A stretch of 64,000 nucleotides of DNA from Alcanivorax jadensis T9 (GTDB taxonomy: Bacteria > Pseudomonadota > Gammaproteobacteria > Pseudomonadales > Alcanivoracaceae), in NCBI RefSeq assembly GCF_000756655.1, contig NZ_ARXU01000003.1, positions 186,001 through 250,000 on the forward strand, read 5' to 3'. This document shows, one piece after another, positions 23,806 through 32,746 of this stretch (positions are counted from its first letter, which is position 1; every line of letters begins with the position of its first letter). Made by a program: the position numbers and the translations under genes. The notes below the pieces were generated by a model. That model was not told the origin of the DNA, made no database searches, and saw nothing but the letters and a program-made list of their open reading frames with translations.

Positions 23806-25164
23806 TTGCCCAAGGCCCTGACCCTGCTGCTGGATTTTGACGACCAGTACCGTCGCGATGTGCAACAGAGCCACGCCTTTCTGCACCGCCGCGACCGTCG
23901 CTTTGCCCAGCAGCAGGAAGAACACAAACAGCCGATCACCGTACCCGCCTGGCTGGCGGTGCTGCATGCCCTTAACGGCCAGCGCCGGGAATCCGGTGCC
24001 GACCCGCGCCTGCGTCACTGGCGCCAGGCCCGCTGGGTGTTTGCCGGCCTGGGTACGCTGCTGGGGGTGGGCTTCATGCTGGGGCTGTTGTGGTATGACG
24101 GCAGCCGGCAGATCAACCTGACCCTGCTGATCGGGCTGGTGGCCCTGCAACTGTTGCTGGCCCTGTTCACCAGCCTGCAGGCCTGGCTGGGTTGGCAGCC
24201 CTGGGGCAGCCTGCTGGGGCCGCGCCAGGGCGACGACCCGCTGGCGGCCCTGCGCCCGGCGCTCTGTGCCCGTATCGCCCACACCGGTGGCCTGCTGTTT
24301 GCCGTCAGCGGTCTGCTTACCCTGCTGGTCCTGGTGGTGGTGCAGGATCTGGCCTTCGGCTGGAGCACCACCCTGCAGACCTCCGCCGACGGCTATCACC
24401 AGATGGTGGCGGCCCTGGCCCAGCCCTGGCAGAGCCTGTGGCCGGCAGCGGTACCCTCGGCGGAGCTGGTGAGCGCTTCCCAGTTCTACCGGCTTGCGGA
24501 CACCCCGGCGGACAATCCGGCCTTGCTCGGCACCTGGTGGCCCTTTGTGCTGATGCTGTGGCTGGTTTATGTGCTGCTGCCCCGGCTGCTCCTGCTGATG
24601 CTGGCGGCCCTGCAACTGCGCTGGCAGGCGGGCCAGGCCCTGCGCGCCCACCCGGGCTGGCAGGGGCTGTTCTATCGCTTCGAGACCCCCTGGGTGGAAA
24701 CCCGTGGCCAGGAAGACAGCCAGCCCGCCCCGGCGGCGGCGCAAACCGTGCTGTCGCCCTTGCCGGACAGCGCTACCCTGATCCACTGGGCCGGTGCTGC
24801 CATGGAGGCCCCCGCGCTGTTGCCTCGACTCAGCCGCGACCCGGCGCCGCTACAGCGCCGTGCCGGGGGCAACAATTCCCTGGATGAGGATGCCCAGGTG
24901 CTGGAACAGACCGGCGCCCGCAATCAACCGGTGATATTGATCACCCGGGGCTGGGAGCCGCCCACCGGTGAACTCAGCGATTTCATTGTCGATGCCCGCG
25001 ATCACTGGCCCGCCGCCACCCTGCTGGCGCTGGTGCCACTGGCGGACGAACAGGGCGCTGCACTCACCGATGCCGGCCTGCTGGCCCAGTGGCAGCGCTT
25101 TGTGGACCGTCAGGGTGACAGCCAGCTGCTGCTGTGCGCCCCCCGGGAACAGGAACCGTCATGA
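23806..25164 (+). CDS. DUF2868 family membrane protein
   Basis: About 452 residues from a TTG start with GAGG upstream. An N-terminal soluble helical part contains FLHRRDRRFA. Four or so membrane segments follow (about 75-95, 105-125, 165-190, 245-275), then a cytoplasmic C-terminal domain. This is the DUF2868 family, nearly always encoded directly before a DUF3482 GTPase, as here; the two reading frames overlap by ATGA. The pair probably forms a membrane-linked GTPase complex of unknown function. Confidence 0.82.
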   Translation: MPKALTLLLDFDDQYRRDVQQSHAFLHRRDRRFAQQQEEHKQPITVPAWLAVLHALNGQRRESGADPRLRHWRQARWVFAGLGTLLGVGFMLGLLWYDGSRQINLTLLIGLVALQLLLALFTSLQAWLGWQPWGSLLGPRQGDDPLAALRPALCARIAHTGGLLFAVSGLLTLLVLVVVQDLAFGWSTTLQTSADGYHQMVAALAQPWQSLWPAAVPSAELVSASQFYRLADTPADNPALLGTWWPFVLMLWLVYVLLPRLLLLMLAALQLRWQAGQALRAHPGWQGLFYRFETPWVETRGQEDSQPAPAAAQTVLSPLPDSATLIHWAGAAMEAPALLPRLSRDPAPLQRRAGGNNSLDEDAQVLEQTGARNQPVILITRGWEPPTGELSDFIVDARDHWPAATLLALVPLADEQGAALTDAGLLAQWQRFVDRQGDSQLLLCAPREQEPS

Positions 25165-26597
25165 ACGAAACGGCCCAACAACAGCCCCGCTTTGCCGTGG
25201 TCGGCCACCCCAACAAGGGCAAATCCAGCGTGGTGGCCACCCTGGCCCAGAACGACTCCATTGCCATCGCCATGGAGCCGGGCACCACCCGTGACAGCCA
25301 CCGCTACCCCATGAAAGTGGACGACGTCACCCTCTACGAGCTGATCGACACCCCCGGCTTCCAGCGCCCGCGCAAGGTGCTGGCCTGGTTGCAGGGCCAC
25401 AGCCTGTCCGCCTCCGACCGCCCGGACACCGTGGCGGCCTTCGTCACCCAGCATGCGGATGATCCGCGCTATCACGACGAATGCGAGCTGCTGCGTCCTA
25501 TCGTGGAAGGCGCCGGCATCATTTACGTGGTCGATGGCTCAGTGCCCTATAACCGCGAACACGAAGCGGAAATGAATATCCTGCGCTGGACCGGCCGGCC
25601 CAGCCTTGCGCTGATCAACCAGATCGGCAGCGACGACCACAGTGCCGACTGGGAGGCAGCCCTGGGCCAGTACTTCCAGATCGTGCGCCGCTTCGATGCG
25701 GTCCACGCCCCCTTTGAAAAGCACCTGGATCTGCTGCGCAGCTTCGGGCAACTGGCCCCGGACTGGCGCGAACCGCTGGATGCGGCCCTGGAATACCTTC
25801 AGGCCCTCAAATTCGGCCGCGACAGCCAGGCCCTGGAACACATCGCCGATGCCCTGATCGACATGCTCGGCCATCAGGAAAGCGCCCGTCTGGGCGAGCA
25901 CGAAGCCGCCAAGCCATTGTTGCCCAAGCTGCGCCAACGCTGGCAGAACTGGCAGCGCGAGCGGGAGCAACGCCTGCGCCGGGGGGTGGAAGATCTCTAC
26001 CAGCATCGTCGCCTGCAACGACAGGAAAGCGACCTGCTGACCCCGGACGATGGCGACCTGTTCAGCGAACGCACCCGCCAGCTCTGGGGAATCAGCAAGA
26101 CCCAGCTGGCCGCCGCCGGTTTCGGCGCCGGTGCGGTGGGTGGTGCCGGGCTGGATGCGGTGGTTCTGGGGGCTTCCCTGGGCACCGGCGCGCTGGTCGG
26201 CGGCCTGCTCGGCGCTGCCGGCAGCTACTACTACGGCGACAAACTCACCCGCCTGAAACTGGGGCCGCTCAGCGGCGGCTTCCGCGAAGCGGTCTACGGC
26301 CCCCTGAAAGACCCCCAGTTCGCCTACGTGGTACTGGGTCGTGCCCTGGTGCACAGCTACGAAGTGAGCCAGCGCAACCACGCCGGCCGCGACGTGCTGG
26401 CAGTCAACGACGCCGGCGAACACTGGCTGGAGCACATGGACCGCAAGGACCGCCAACGCCTGCACAAGACCCTGCAATCCCTGGCCAACCGCAAATTCGA
26501 ACCCGGCAAACGCCAACGCCTGATCGAACAACTGGAACAGGCGCAACAGGCGTTTGGGCGGTGGCAGATGGAGCAGTTTGAGGCAATTGATAATTGA
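25161..26597 (+). CDS. GTPase with DUF3482 domain
   Basis: 478 residues. G1 motif GHPNKGKSS at 15-23, switch region GTTRDS, G3 DTPG at 63-66, and NQIG in place of the usual NKxD G4 motif. The long C-terminal DUF3482 part has a glycine/alanine-rich hydrophobic hairpin (GFGAGAVGGAGLDAVVLGAS...) that may enter the membrane. Translationally coupled to the DUF2868 gene. The last few residues and the stop codon are encoded by the arm of a heptad element. Confidence 0.87.
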   Translation: MNETAQQQPRFAVVGHPNKGKSSVVATLAQNDSIAIAMEPGTTRDSHRYPMKVDDVTLYELIDTPGFQRPRKVLAWLQGHSLSASDRPDTVAAFVTQHADDPRYHDECELLRPIVEGAGIIYVVDGSVPYNREHEAEMNILRWTGRPSLALINQIGSDDHSADWEAALGQYFQIVRRFDAVHAPFEKHLDLLRSFGQLAPDWREPLDAALEYLQALKFGRDSQALEHIADALIDMLGHQESARLGEHEAAKPLLPKLRQRWQNWQREREQRLRRGVEDLYQHRRLQRQESDLLTPDDGDLFSERTRQLWGISKTQLAAAGFGAGAVGGAGLDAVVLGASLGTGALVGGLLGAAGSYYYGDKLTRLKLGPLSGGFREAVYGPLKDPQFAYVVLGRALVHSYEVSQRNHAGRDVLAVNDAGEHWLEHMDRKDRQRLHKTLQSLANRKFEPGKRQRLIEQLEQAQQAFGRWQMEQFEAIDN

Positions 26598-26748
26598 GAA
26601 TGGATAATTGATAGTTCGCGATTGAACAGCAGGAATGTTCTTCAAAGCACAGAGGCCGCGCCCATACTGGGATCGCGGCCTCATAGCTTTGGAGAACAGA
26701 TAACGTATCTCGCGCGTTATCAATTATCCATTCTCAATTATCAACTGC
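26583..26748. repeat. Heptad-armed hairpin element (ATTGATA-type units)
   Basis: Left arm: ATTGATA-ATTGAGA-ATGGATA-ATTGATA. Right arm, on the minus strand: GTTGATA-ATTGAGA-ATGGATA-ATTGATA. The arms are almost identical inverted copies. Central stem GAGGCCGCG...CGCGGCCTC at 26651-26681. Internal TTCGCGATTGAACAG matches CGCGATAAAGAACAG in the element at 22186. Confidence 0.85.
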
Positions 26749-26864
26749 CTCTATTTGCATTCCGCTCAGTCAGCAAAATGGCCCTGGTGGCAGATTTGTG
26801 AAGGGTGTTAATTGCCCTGACACGAGAGTCTGGGCAAGCTGAAACGACCGAACGAGGACGTTTC

Positions 26865-27590
26865 ATGTTGCCCGAAGAAATCAAACTCAAGCTTGCTCCC
26901 CTGTCCCGGTCCGCCTGGCGGCCCCGGGTGGGGCCTGCTGTGCCAGGAGCGCGCTCCAAGTTTGGTGGTCTGCCTCTGCTCAGGCCGGATGAATCCTGGC
27001 CCTGTTGCGGGCATTGTCATCAGCCCATGCAGTTGTTCGTGCAACTGGATTCCGGTGATCTGCCGGCGGACGCCGGGCAGCCTTTCGGGGATGGTGTGCT
27101 GCAGGTGTTTTACTGCACCAACATGGAAGAGGAATGCGAGGTACTCGGCCAGGCCCATTTGCCTTTCTCCGAGGCTTCAATGACACGGGTGATTCCCCGC
27201 GACCAGACCCACGGTTTCGATGCCCTGCCGGTGACCATTCCCGATGCCTTTCCCGAGCAGTCCCTGACCGGCTGGAGTCGCCACAACGATTTCCCCGATC
27301 AGCAGGAAACCGTGGCCATCAACGATGATCTTCCCGATGGCACCCTCGCCCTGCTCCATGCCCACCGCCCTGCCCCGCGGGCTGGCGACAAACTGCTGGG
27401 CTGGCCGCACTGGGTGCAACATGTGGACTACCCGGCCTGTCCGTGTTGCCAGAAAAAAATGAATTTTGTCATGCAGCTGGACTCCACTGACACCCTGCCC
27501 TTCTGGTTCGGTGATTACGGTTGCGCCTATGTTTTCCAGTGTGAAAACCATGCCGATATCATGACGATGACCTGGTCAAGCCGCGCCTAA
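26865..27590 (+). CDS. DUF1963 family protein
   Basis: 241 residues, no signal peptide. Pattern SKFGGLPLLRPDESWPCCGHC near residue 27, and two CxxC knuckles (CCGHC, CPCCQKK) that could bind a metal. The C-terminal GDYGCAYVFQCENH is conserved in DUF1963 (YwqG-like) proteins. No known biochemical role. GAGGA is in front of the ATG at 26865. A GTAGGAGC-class palindrome lies after the gene. Confidence 0.78.
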   Translation: MLPEEIKLKLAPLSRSAWRPRVGPAVPGARSKFGGLPLLRPDESWPCCGHCHQPMQLFVQLDSGDLPADAGQPFGDGVLQVFYCTNMEEECEVLGQAHLPFSEASMTRVIPRDQTHGFDALPVTIPDAFPEQSLTGWSRHNDFPDQQETVAINDDLPDGTLALLHAHRPAPRAGDKLLGWPHWVQHVDYPACPCCQKKMNFVMQLDSTDTLPFWFGDYGCAYVFQCENHADIMTMTWSSRA

Positions 27591-27637
27591 TTTAAAAAAT
27601 AAATTAAAAATAAAATCTCTACCCTTTTCCATCTATT

Positions 27638-27703
27638 GTTGGAGCCTTGCTTGCAAGGCGAATGCCCTGCTGGCCTGATTCGCCTTGCAAGCAAGGCTCC
27701 AAC
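27638..27703. repeat. GGAGCCTTGCTTGCAAGGCGAA inverted repeat
   Basis: Perfect arms TTGGAGCCTTGCTTGCAAGG.. and ..CCTTGCAAGCAAGGCTCCAA around a 20-bp loop. A variant of the GTAGGAGC class, between two converging genes, so it may also terminate transcription. Confidence 0.8.
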
Positions 27704-27722
27704 GGACAGACTGAGGAGGTGG

Positions 27723-28634
27723 TCAATGCCCACGCTCACGGCGATATCTCTGCGGCGAAACCCCCATCACTTTTTTAAATAATCTTGAAAAATAATAGGG
27801 GTCGTCATAGCCAAGCCAGGCGGCAATCTGTGCCACGGTGTCGTCACTGATATCCAGCAGATAGCAGGCATGGCTGACCTTGATACGTTGGAACGCCTGC
27901 ATCGGTGTTTGCCCGGTCTGGCGTTTGTATTCGCGAATAAAGTGGTAGCGCGACAGCGCACTGGTGGCGGCCACCAGTTCGTCCAGATTGAGCCGGCGGG
28001 TGAGGGCGGTTTGCAGGTAGCTGTTGACCCGGTTGATATCCAGAGACGCGTGGCGGGTGGTGTGCTGACGGCGCATCAGCGCTGCGAAGGCCAGCAGGCT
28101 GCGCAACAGGTTGGCGGCGTAGACCAGGTGCTCCGGCTGCACCCGGGTGGCGGCAGCCAGTAGGGCCTGAAATTCCTCCGCCAACCGCGAATGCACCCCC
28201 ACCGTCACCCGGTAACGCTCGGGACTGTCTCCGGCAATTTCGTCAAAATAACGCGGCGCCTCATCGCCACCCAGGTGCACCCAATAAATACTCCAGGGGT
28301 CGCTGTCATCGGCCTGGTAGTGATGCGCAAGGCCAGCTGGCAGCAGCAACAGATCGCCGGCGGTGACCGGTAATGTCTGGCCATTAACTTGCAATTGGCC
28401 TTGGCCAGCAACGCAGTAAATCAACAGATCATCTGCCGGCTTTGCCCGCAGCATGCGGTGTCCGCCGGCATGGGGGTAGTAGCCGACGCCATGGGGCAGG
28501 CAGCCGCGACAGAGGGGATGTGCGGTCATGGTGGCCAGCACCGCCGGCGGAATCACGGTGCGCTGGCCGGTGTCGGGCAGGGGCCAACGGGAGGTTTCCG
28601 CCGGGTGCTGACCGGTTGTCGTCGAAAGGCTCAT
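27723..28634 (-). CDS. mmsR: AraC-family transcriptional regulator, MmsR-like
   Basis: 303 residues. N-terminal cupin-like sensing domain (GQGQLQVNGQTLPVTAGDLLLLPAG near 75-100) and C-terminal double helix-turn-helix (LDELVAATSALSRYHFIREY and ISDDTVAQIAAWLGYDDPYY). It is divergent from mmsA, 104 bp apart, exactly as mmsR-mmsA in Pseudomonas aeruginosa, where MmsR activates valine catabolism. The name rests on context plus the AraC domain type. Confidence 0.8.
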   Translation of the reverse strand: MSLSTTTGQHPAETSRWPLPDTGQRTVIPPAVLATMTAHPLCRGCLPHGVGYYPHAGGHRMLRAKPADDLLIYCVAGQGQLQVNGQTLPVTAGDLLLLPAGLAHHYQADDSDPWSIYWVHLGGDEAPRYFDEIAGDSPERYRVTVGVHSRLAEEFQALLAAATRVQPEHLVYAANLLRSLLAFAALMRRQHTTRHASLDINRVNSYLQTALTRRLNLDELVAATSALSRYHFIREYKRQTGQTPMQAFQRIKVSHACYLLDISDDTVAQIAAWLGYDDPYYFSRLFKKVMGVSPQRYRRERGH

Positions 28635-28738
28635 AAACCGCAATATAATCCATCTTGGCTCAAAAGTGGCTATCTCTATCGCTCAATCCCTGTGCTACAA
28701 AGGGACCCATACCGACAATACTTGCGTGGAGAGCTGTC

Positions 28739-30238
28739 ATGACCCGTCGTCTGCCCCTGCTGATCAATGGCGAATTCGTCGCCAGCCAGACCGACCAATG
28801 GATTCCTGTGACCAACCCGGCCACCCAGGAAATCCTGTGTGAAGCCCCGGCGGCCACCGACGACGAAATGGAGCAGGCCATTGCGGCGGGTAAGGCGGCG
28901 TTCCAGACCTGGAAGGAAGTGCCGGTCTCCGAGCGTGCCCGGTTGATGCTGCGCTATCAGGCGCTGTTGAAAGAGCATCACGACGAGATTGCTGAAATTC
29001 TTAGCCAGGAAACCGGCAAAACCTTCGAGGATGCCAAAGGGGACGTGTGGCGCGGTATCGAAGTGGCCGAGCAGGCCGCCAACATCGCCTCGCTGATGAT
29101 GGGCGAAACTGTGGAGAACGTAGCGCGCAGTATCGACACCCATTCCTGGACCCAACCGCTGGGCGTGTGCGCCGGCATTACCCCGTTCAACTTCCCGGCC
29201 ATGATTCCCCTGTGGATGTTCCCGCTGGCCATCGCCGCCGGAAACACCTTTGTGCTCAAGCCTTCCGAGCAAGACCCGATGACCCCTAACCGTCTGGCGG
29301 AACTGTTCCAGGAAGCCGGTGCGGCGCCGGGCCTGTTGCAGGTGGTGCATGGCGGCAAGGAACAGGTAGATACCCTGCTCACGCATCCGGACATCAAGGC
29401 CGTCTCGTTTGTGGGCTCGGTGCCGGTGGGTCAGCACGTGTACCGCACGGCCACCGACAACATGAAGCGCGCGCAGTGTTTTGCCGGTGCCAAGAACCAC
29501 ATGGTGATCATGCCTGATGCCAACAAGGATCAGGTGGTCAGCAGCCTGGTGGGTTCCTCCTGCGGGGCGGCGGGGCAGCGTTGCATGGCCATCAGCGTCG
29601 CAGTGTTCGTGGGCGATTCCAAAGCCTGGATCGATGAGCTGGCCAGCCAGTTTGCACAGATTCGCCCCGGTGCCTGGAACGACCCGGAGGCGGCCTATGG
29701 CCCACAGATCAGCCCGGCGGCAAAACAGCGGGTGCTGAAAATGATCGAGCAGGGCAAGCAGGAAGGCGCCACCTGTCTGCTGGATGGCTCCGATTGCACC
29801 GTGGAAGGCCTGCCGGACGGCAACTGGGTCGGGCCGACCCTGTTTACCGATGTGACCGCCAACATGGCGATTTATCAGGAAGAAATTTTCGGTCCGGTAT
29901 TGTGCTGCGTGTGCGTGGATTCGCTGGAAGAAGCGCTGGCATTGGTCAACAACAGCCCCTATGGCAACGGCACCTCCATCTTTACCGCCAGCGGTGCCGC
30001 CGCGCGGAAATATCAGCACGAAGTGGAAGTGGGGCAGGTGGGTATCAATGTGCCGATTCCGGTGCCGCTGCCGTTCTTCAGTTTCACCGGCTGGAAAGGT
30101 TCGTTCTACGGTGACCAGCACGCGTACGGCAAACAGGGCGTGCGTTTCTATACGGAAACCAAAACCGTCACCAGCCGTTGGTTCGATTCGGATATCCCGG
30201 TTGCCGCTGGGCCGAACATGAGCATTAATTTGAAATAA
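28739..30238 (+). CDS. mmsA: CoA-acylating methylmalonate-semialdehyde dehydrogenase
   Basis: 499 residues of the aldehyde dehydrogenase fold. Catalytic cysteine C282 in [11 protein letters not shown] and the substrate segment [15 protein letters not shown] (148-162) identify the methylmalonate-semialdehyde subclass. It converts methylmalonate semialdehyde plus CoA and NAD+ to propionyl-CoA, the last step of valine degradation. First gene of the mmsA-acyl-CoA dehydrogenase-mmsB block. Confidence 0.95.
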   Translation: MTRRLPLLINGEFVASQTDQWIPVTNPATQEILCEAPAATDDEMEQAIAAGKAAFQTWKEVPVSERARLMLRYQALLKEHHDEIAEILSQETGKTFEDAKGDVWRGIEVAEQAANIASLMMGETVENVARSIDTHSWTQPLGVCAGITPFNFPAMIPLWMFPLAIAAGNTFVLKPSEQDPMTPNRLAELFQEAGAAPGLLQVVHGGKEQVDTLLTHPDIKAVSFVGSVPVGQHVYRTATDNMKRAQCFAGAKNHMVIMPDANKDQVVSSLVGSSCGAAGQRCMAISVAVFVGDSKAWIDELASQFAQIRPGAWNDPEAAYGPQISPAAKQRVLKMIEQGKQEGATCLLDGSDCTVEGLPDGNWVGPTLFTDVTANMAIYQEEIFGPVLCCVCVDSLEEALALVNNSPYGNGTSIFTASGAAARKYQHEVEVGQVGINVPIPVPLPFFSFTGWKGSFYGDQHAYGKQGVRFYTETKTVTSRWFDSDIPVAAGPNMSINLK

Positions 30239-30423
30239 ATTTTCACCACAGAGGGCACTGAGGTACAGAGGGTTTTTGGATTCATGTTTCTTCAGGCGTA
30301 GAAGATAACGGTAAACATTTCCGATTTTCTGAAAGCTATAAAGAAAACATGAAATTATTTTTCTCGGTGAACTCTGTGCCCTCTGTGGAAAAAATACTGT
30401 AGGAGCCATGCTCGCATGGCGAA
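30239..30423. repeat. CCACAGAGGGCAC-ended element followed by a GTAGGAGC half-palindrome
   Basis: 30239-30392: ends TTTTCACCACAGAGGGCACT and GTGCCCTCTGTGGAAAAA. The interior (GATTTTCTGAAAGCTATAAA, AAACATGAAATTATTTTTCT) aligns with 23226-23378. Immediately after, TGTAGGAGCCATGCTCGCAT..GGCGAAG (30399-30423) is a single GTAGGAGC-type hairpin. Both lie inside the mms operon. Confidence 0.8.
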
Positions 30424-30451
30424 GAAATCACGATAAAGGTGACAAAGCGTC

Positions 30452-31603
30452 GTGGACTTTTCTTTCACAGAAGAACAAATCGCTTTCCGCGAAACGGCTA
30501 GACAGTTTTCTGAAAAAGCACTGGCGCCGTTTGCCGCAGAATGGGATGCCAAAAGCCTCTTCCCCAAAGACGCCATTCGTGAAGCCGGCGCGTTGGGGTT
30601 CTGTTCCCTGTACTGCGATGAAGAGCACGGGGGCATGGGATTGAGCCGGCTGGATGCGGCGTTGATCTTTGAACAACTCTCCCAGGGTTGCACCTCTACC
30701 ACCGCCTTCATCACCATCCACAATATGGCCACCTGGATGCTCACCCGTTTCGGCAACGATGCGATACGGGCACGCTGGGCCGCCGACCTGATGAGTGGGG
30801 AAAAACTGGCGTCCTACTGCCTCACCGAACCGGGCACCGGTTCCGATGCGGCTTCGTTAAGCACCACCGCGAAAAAAGACGGTGATGACTATGTGCTGAA
30901 CGGCGCCAAGGCGTTTATCTCCGGGGCTGGTGATACTGACGTGCTGGTCTTGATGGCGCGCACCGGTGGGCCCGGCGCCGGCGGCATTTCCTGCTTTGCG
31001 GTGCCGGCGGATGCTCCCGGCGTCAGCTATGGTCGCAACGAAGCCAAGATGGGCTGGAAGAGCCAGCCCACCCGGGCGGTGATTCTGGAAGACGCACGCA
31101 TTCCGGGCGACTGCCTGATCGGTGAAGAAGGGCAGGGCTTTCGTATCGCCATGGCCGGTCTGGATGGCGGGCGTATCAATATCGCCAGCTGCTCTCTGGG
31201 CGCCGCCCAGGCGGCCCTGCGCCAGGCCCAGCAATACGTGCAGGAACGCAAACAATTCGGCCAGGCCATTGGTGATTTCCAGACCGTACAATTCACCCTG
31301 GCGGACATGGCCACAGAACTGGTGGCAGCCCAACAGATGGTGCGCCTGGCGGCCTGGAAACTGGATCAGAATCACAGCGACAAAAGCATGCTGTGTGCCA
31401 TGGCAAAACGACTGGCAACGGATCTGTGTTTCAACGTCTGCAACCAGGCACTGCAACTGCATGGCGGCTATGGCTATATCAGTGAGTACCCGCTGGAGCG
31501 TTACGTGCGTGATGCGCGGGTCCACCAGATTCTGGAAGGGACCAACGAAATCATGCGCGTGATTATCGCGCGCAATGTGCTGAAAGATTTATCGTTTTTA
31601 TAA
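30452..31603 (+). CDS. Acyl-CoA dehydrogenase, probably isobutyryl-CoA dehydrogenase
   Basis: 383 residues, normal length. FAD/substrate signature YCLTEPGTGSDAASL near residue 112 and the C-terminal QALQLHGGYGYISEYPLERYVRDAR with catalytic glutamate in QILEGTNEIMR. Position between mmsA and mmsB makes isobutyryl-CoA, the valine intermediate, the likely substrate; the sequence alone shows only a short/branched-chain type. GTG start with AAAGGTGA upstream. Confidence 0.88.
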   Translation: MDFSFTEEQIAFRETARQFSEKALAPFAAEWDAKSLFPKDAIREAGALGFCSLYCDEEHGGMGLSRLDAALIFEQLSQGCTSTTAFITIHNMATWMLTRFGNDAIRARWAADLMSGEKLASYCLTEPGTGSDAASLSTTAKKDGDDYVLNGAKAFISGAGDTDVLVLMARTGGPGAGGISCFAVPADAPGVSYGRNEAKMGWKSQPTRAVILEDARIPGDCLIGEEGQGFRIAMAGLDGGRINIASCSLGAAQAALRQAQQYVQERKQFGQAIGDFQTVQFTLADMATELVAAQQMVRLAAWKLDQNHSDKSMLCAMAKRLATDLCFNVCNQALQLHGGYGYISEYPLERYVRDARVHQILEGTNEIMRVIIARNVLKDLSFL

Positions 31604-31615
31604 GAAATGAAACAC

Positions 31616-31694
31616 CGTAGGAGCGGCGCTTGAGCCGCGAACATACTTGCGAAAGCCGTGCCAGTTGCATTCGCGGCTCGAGCGCCGCTCCTAC
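31616..31694. repeat. GTAGGAGC-type inverted repeat inside the mms block
   Basis: CGTAGGAGCGGCGCTTGAGC..CGCGAA and TTCGCGGCTCGAGCGCCGCT..CCTAC, about 25 bp arms. It ends 29 bp before the mmsB start. Confidence 0.8.
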
Positions 31695-31723
31695 ATCTCC
31701 AACAAAACGAGGGAGAGATAACA

Positions 31724-32611
31724 ATGAAAATCGGATTCTTCGGTGTCGGTCATATGGGTGGGCCCATGGCGGCCAATCTGGTCAAGGCCGGTCATGAGGT
31801 GGTGGCGTTTGACCTGATGCCCGCCTTGCTGGAAACCGTCGTTCAGGAAGGTGCCAAGGCGGCGAGTAGTGCGGTTGACGCTGTCGCTGGAGTCGACGTG
31901 GTTGTCAGCATGCTGCCCTCCGCTGGAGCAGTGCGCGGTCTCTATCTCGGCGACAACGGCGTCTTGCAACACATTGATAAAAGCGCCTTGATCATCGACT
32001 GCTCCACCATCGATGCAGACACCGCCCGTGACGTAGCCGCCATCGCCAGAGAGCAGGGCAGGGTAATGATCGATGCGCCGGTCTCCGGTGGCGTCGGTGG
32101 TGCCAAGGCCGGCACGCTCACCTTTATCTGTGGCGGCCAGGAAGAGGCCATTGACCGGGCCCGTCCGGTACTGGAATGCATGGGCGCCCAGGTGTTCCGT
32201 GCCGGAGACAACGGCGCTGGCCAACTGGCAAAAATCTGCAACAACATGCTGCTGGCCATCCACATGATCGGCACCGCCGAAGCCCTGCAGATGGGCGCCG
32301 ACCACGGTCTGGATCCGGCGGTACTTTCCGAGATCATGAAAGCCAGCTCCGGCGACAACTGGTCCCTGGACAAGTACAACCCCTGGCCCGGCGTCATGGA
32401 AAACGTACCGTCATCCAAAGACTACGAAGGCGGCTTCGCCGTGAAATTGATGAACAAGGACCTGGGTCTGGCATTGCAAGCGGGACTGAGCACGCAATCC
32501 GCCACGCCTATGGGTAACCTGGCGAAAAGCCTCTACGCGGCCCATGGAAACCATGGCTACTCCGAAAAAGATTTTTCCAGTATCCAGCGGTTTTTTCGGC
32601 ACAAGGAGTAG
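31724..32611 (+). CDS. mmsB: 3-hydroxyisobutyrate dehydrogenase
   Basis: 295 residues. NAD-binding GFFGVGHMGGPMAANLVKAG at the N-terminus, the family signature DAPVSGGVGGAKAGTL near 122, and catalytic lysine in AKICNNM (K about 171). It oxidises 3-hydroxyisobutyrate to methylmalonate semialdehyde, the substrate of MmsA. GGGAGAG precedes the ATG. The heptad element begins right after the stop. Confidence 0.94.
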   Translation: MKIGFFGVGHMGGPMAANLVKAGHEVVAFDLMPALLETVVQEGAKAASSAVDAVAGVDVVVSMLPSAGAVRGLYLGDNGVLQHIDKSALIIDCSTIDADTARDVAAIAREQGRVMIDAPVSGGVGGAKAGTLTFICGGQEEAIDRARPVLECMGAQVFRAGDNGAGQLAKICNNMLLAIHMIGTAEALQMGADHGLDPAVLSEIMKASSGDNWSLDKYNPWPGVMENVPSSKDYEGGFAVKLMNKDLGLALQAGLSTQSATPMGNLAKSLYAAHGNHGYSEKDFSSIQRFFRHKE

Positions 32612-32612
32612 G

Positions 32613-32746
32613 GCAGTTAATAGTTAACAGTTAATAGTGCGCGCTAGAGCGCCACTGTGGCTGGAATGATAAAGGCCGCGCCCAAAGCTGGGTGTGGCCT
32701 TTTTTGTGTTCGCTGTTAACTGTTCACTATTCACTGTTAACTATCG
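32613..32746. repeat. Heptad-armed hairpin element (GTTAACA-type units)
   Basis: Left arm GTTAATA-GTTAACA-GTTAATA-GTGCGCG. Right arm, on the minus strand, GTTAACA-GTGAATA-GTGAACA-GTTAACA-GCGAAC. Central stem AAAGGCCGCGCCC...GGGTGTGGCCTTTTTT (32670-32706), a good terminator. It fills the gap between convergent mmsB and ectD and contributes the ectD stop codon. Confidence 0.85.

Noticed and set aside
28676-30409. A 577-residue frame antisense to mmsA
   Set aside because: High-G+C shadow of a well-conserved gene on the other strand; no recognisable domain and it covers promoter and repeat DNA.
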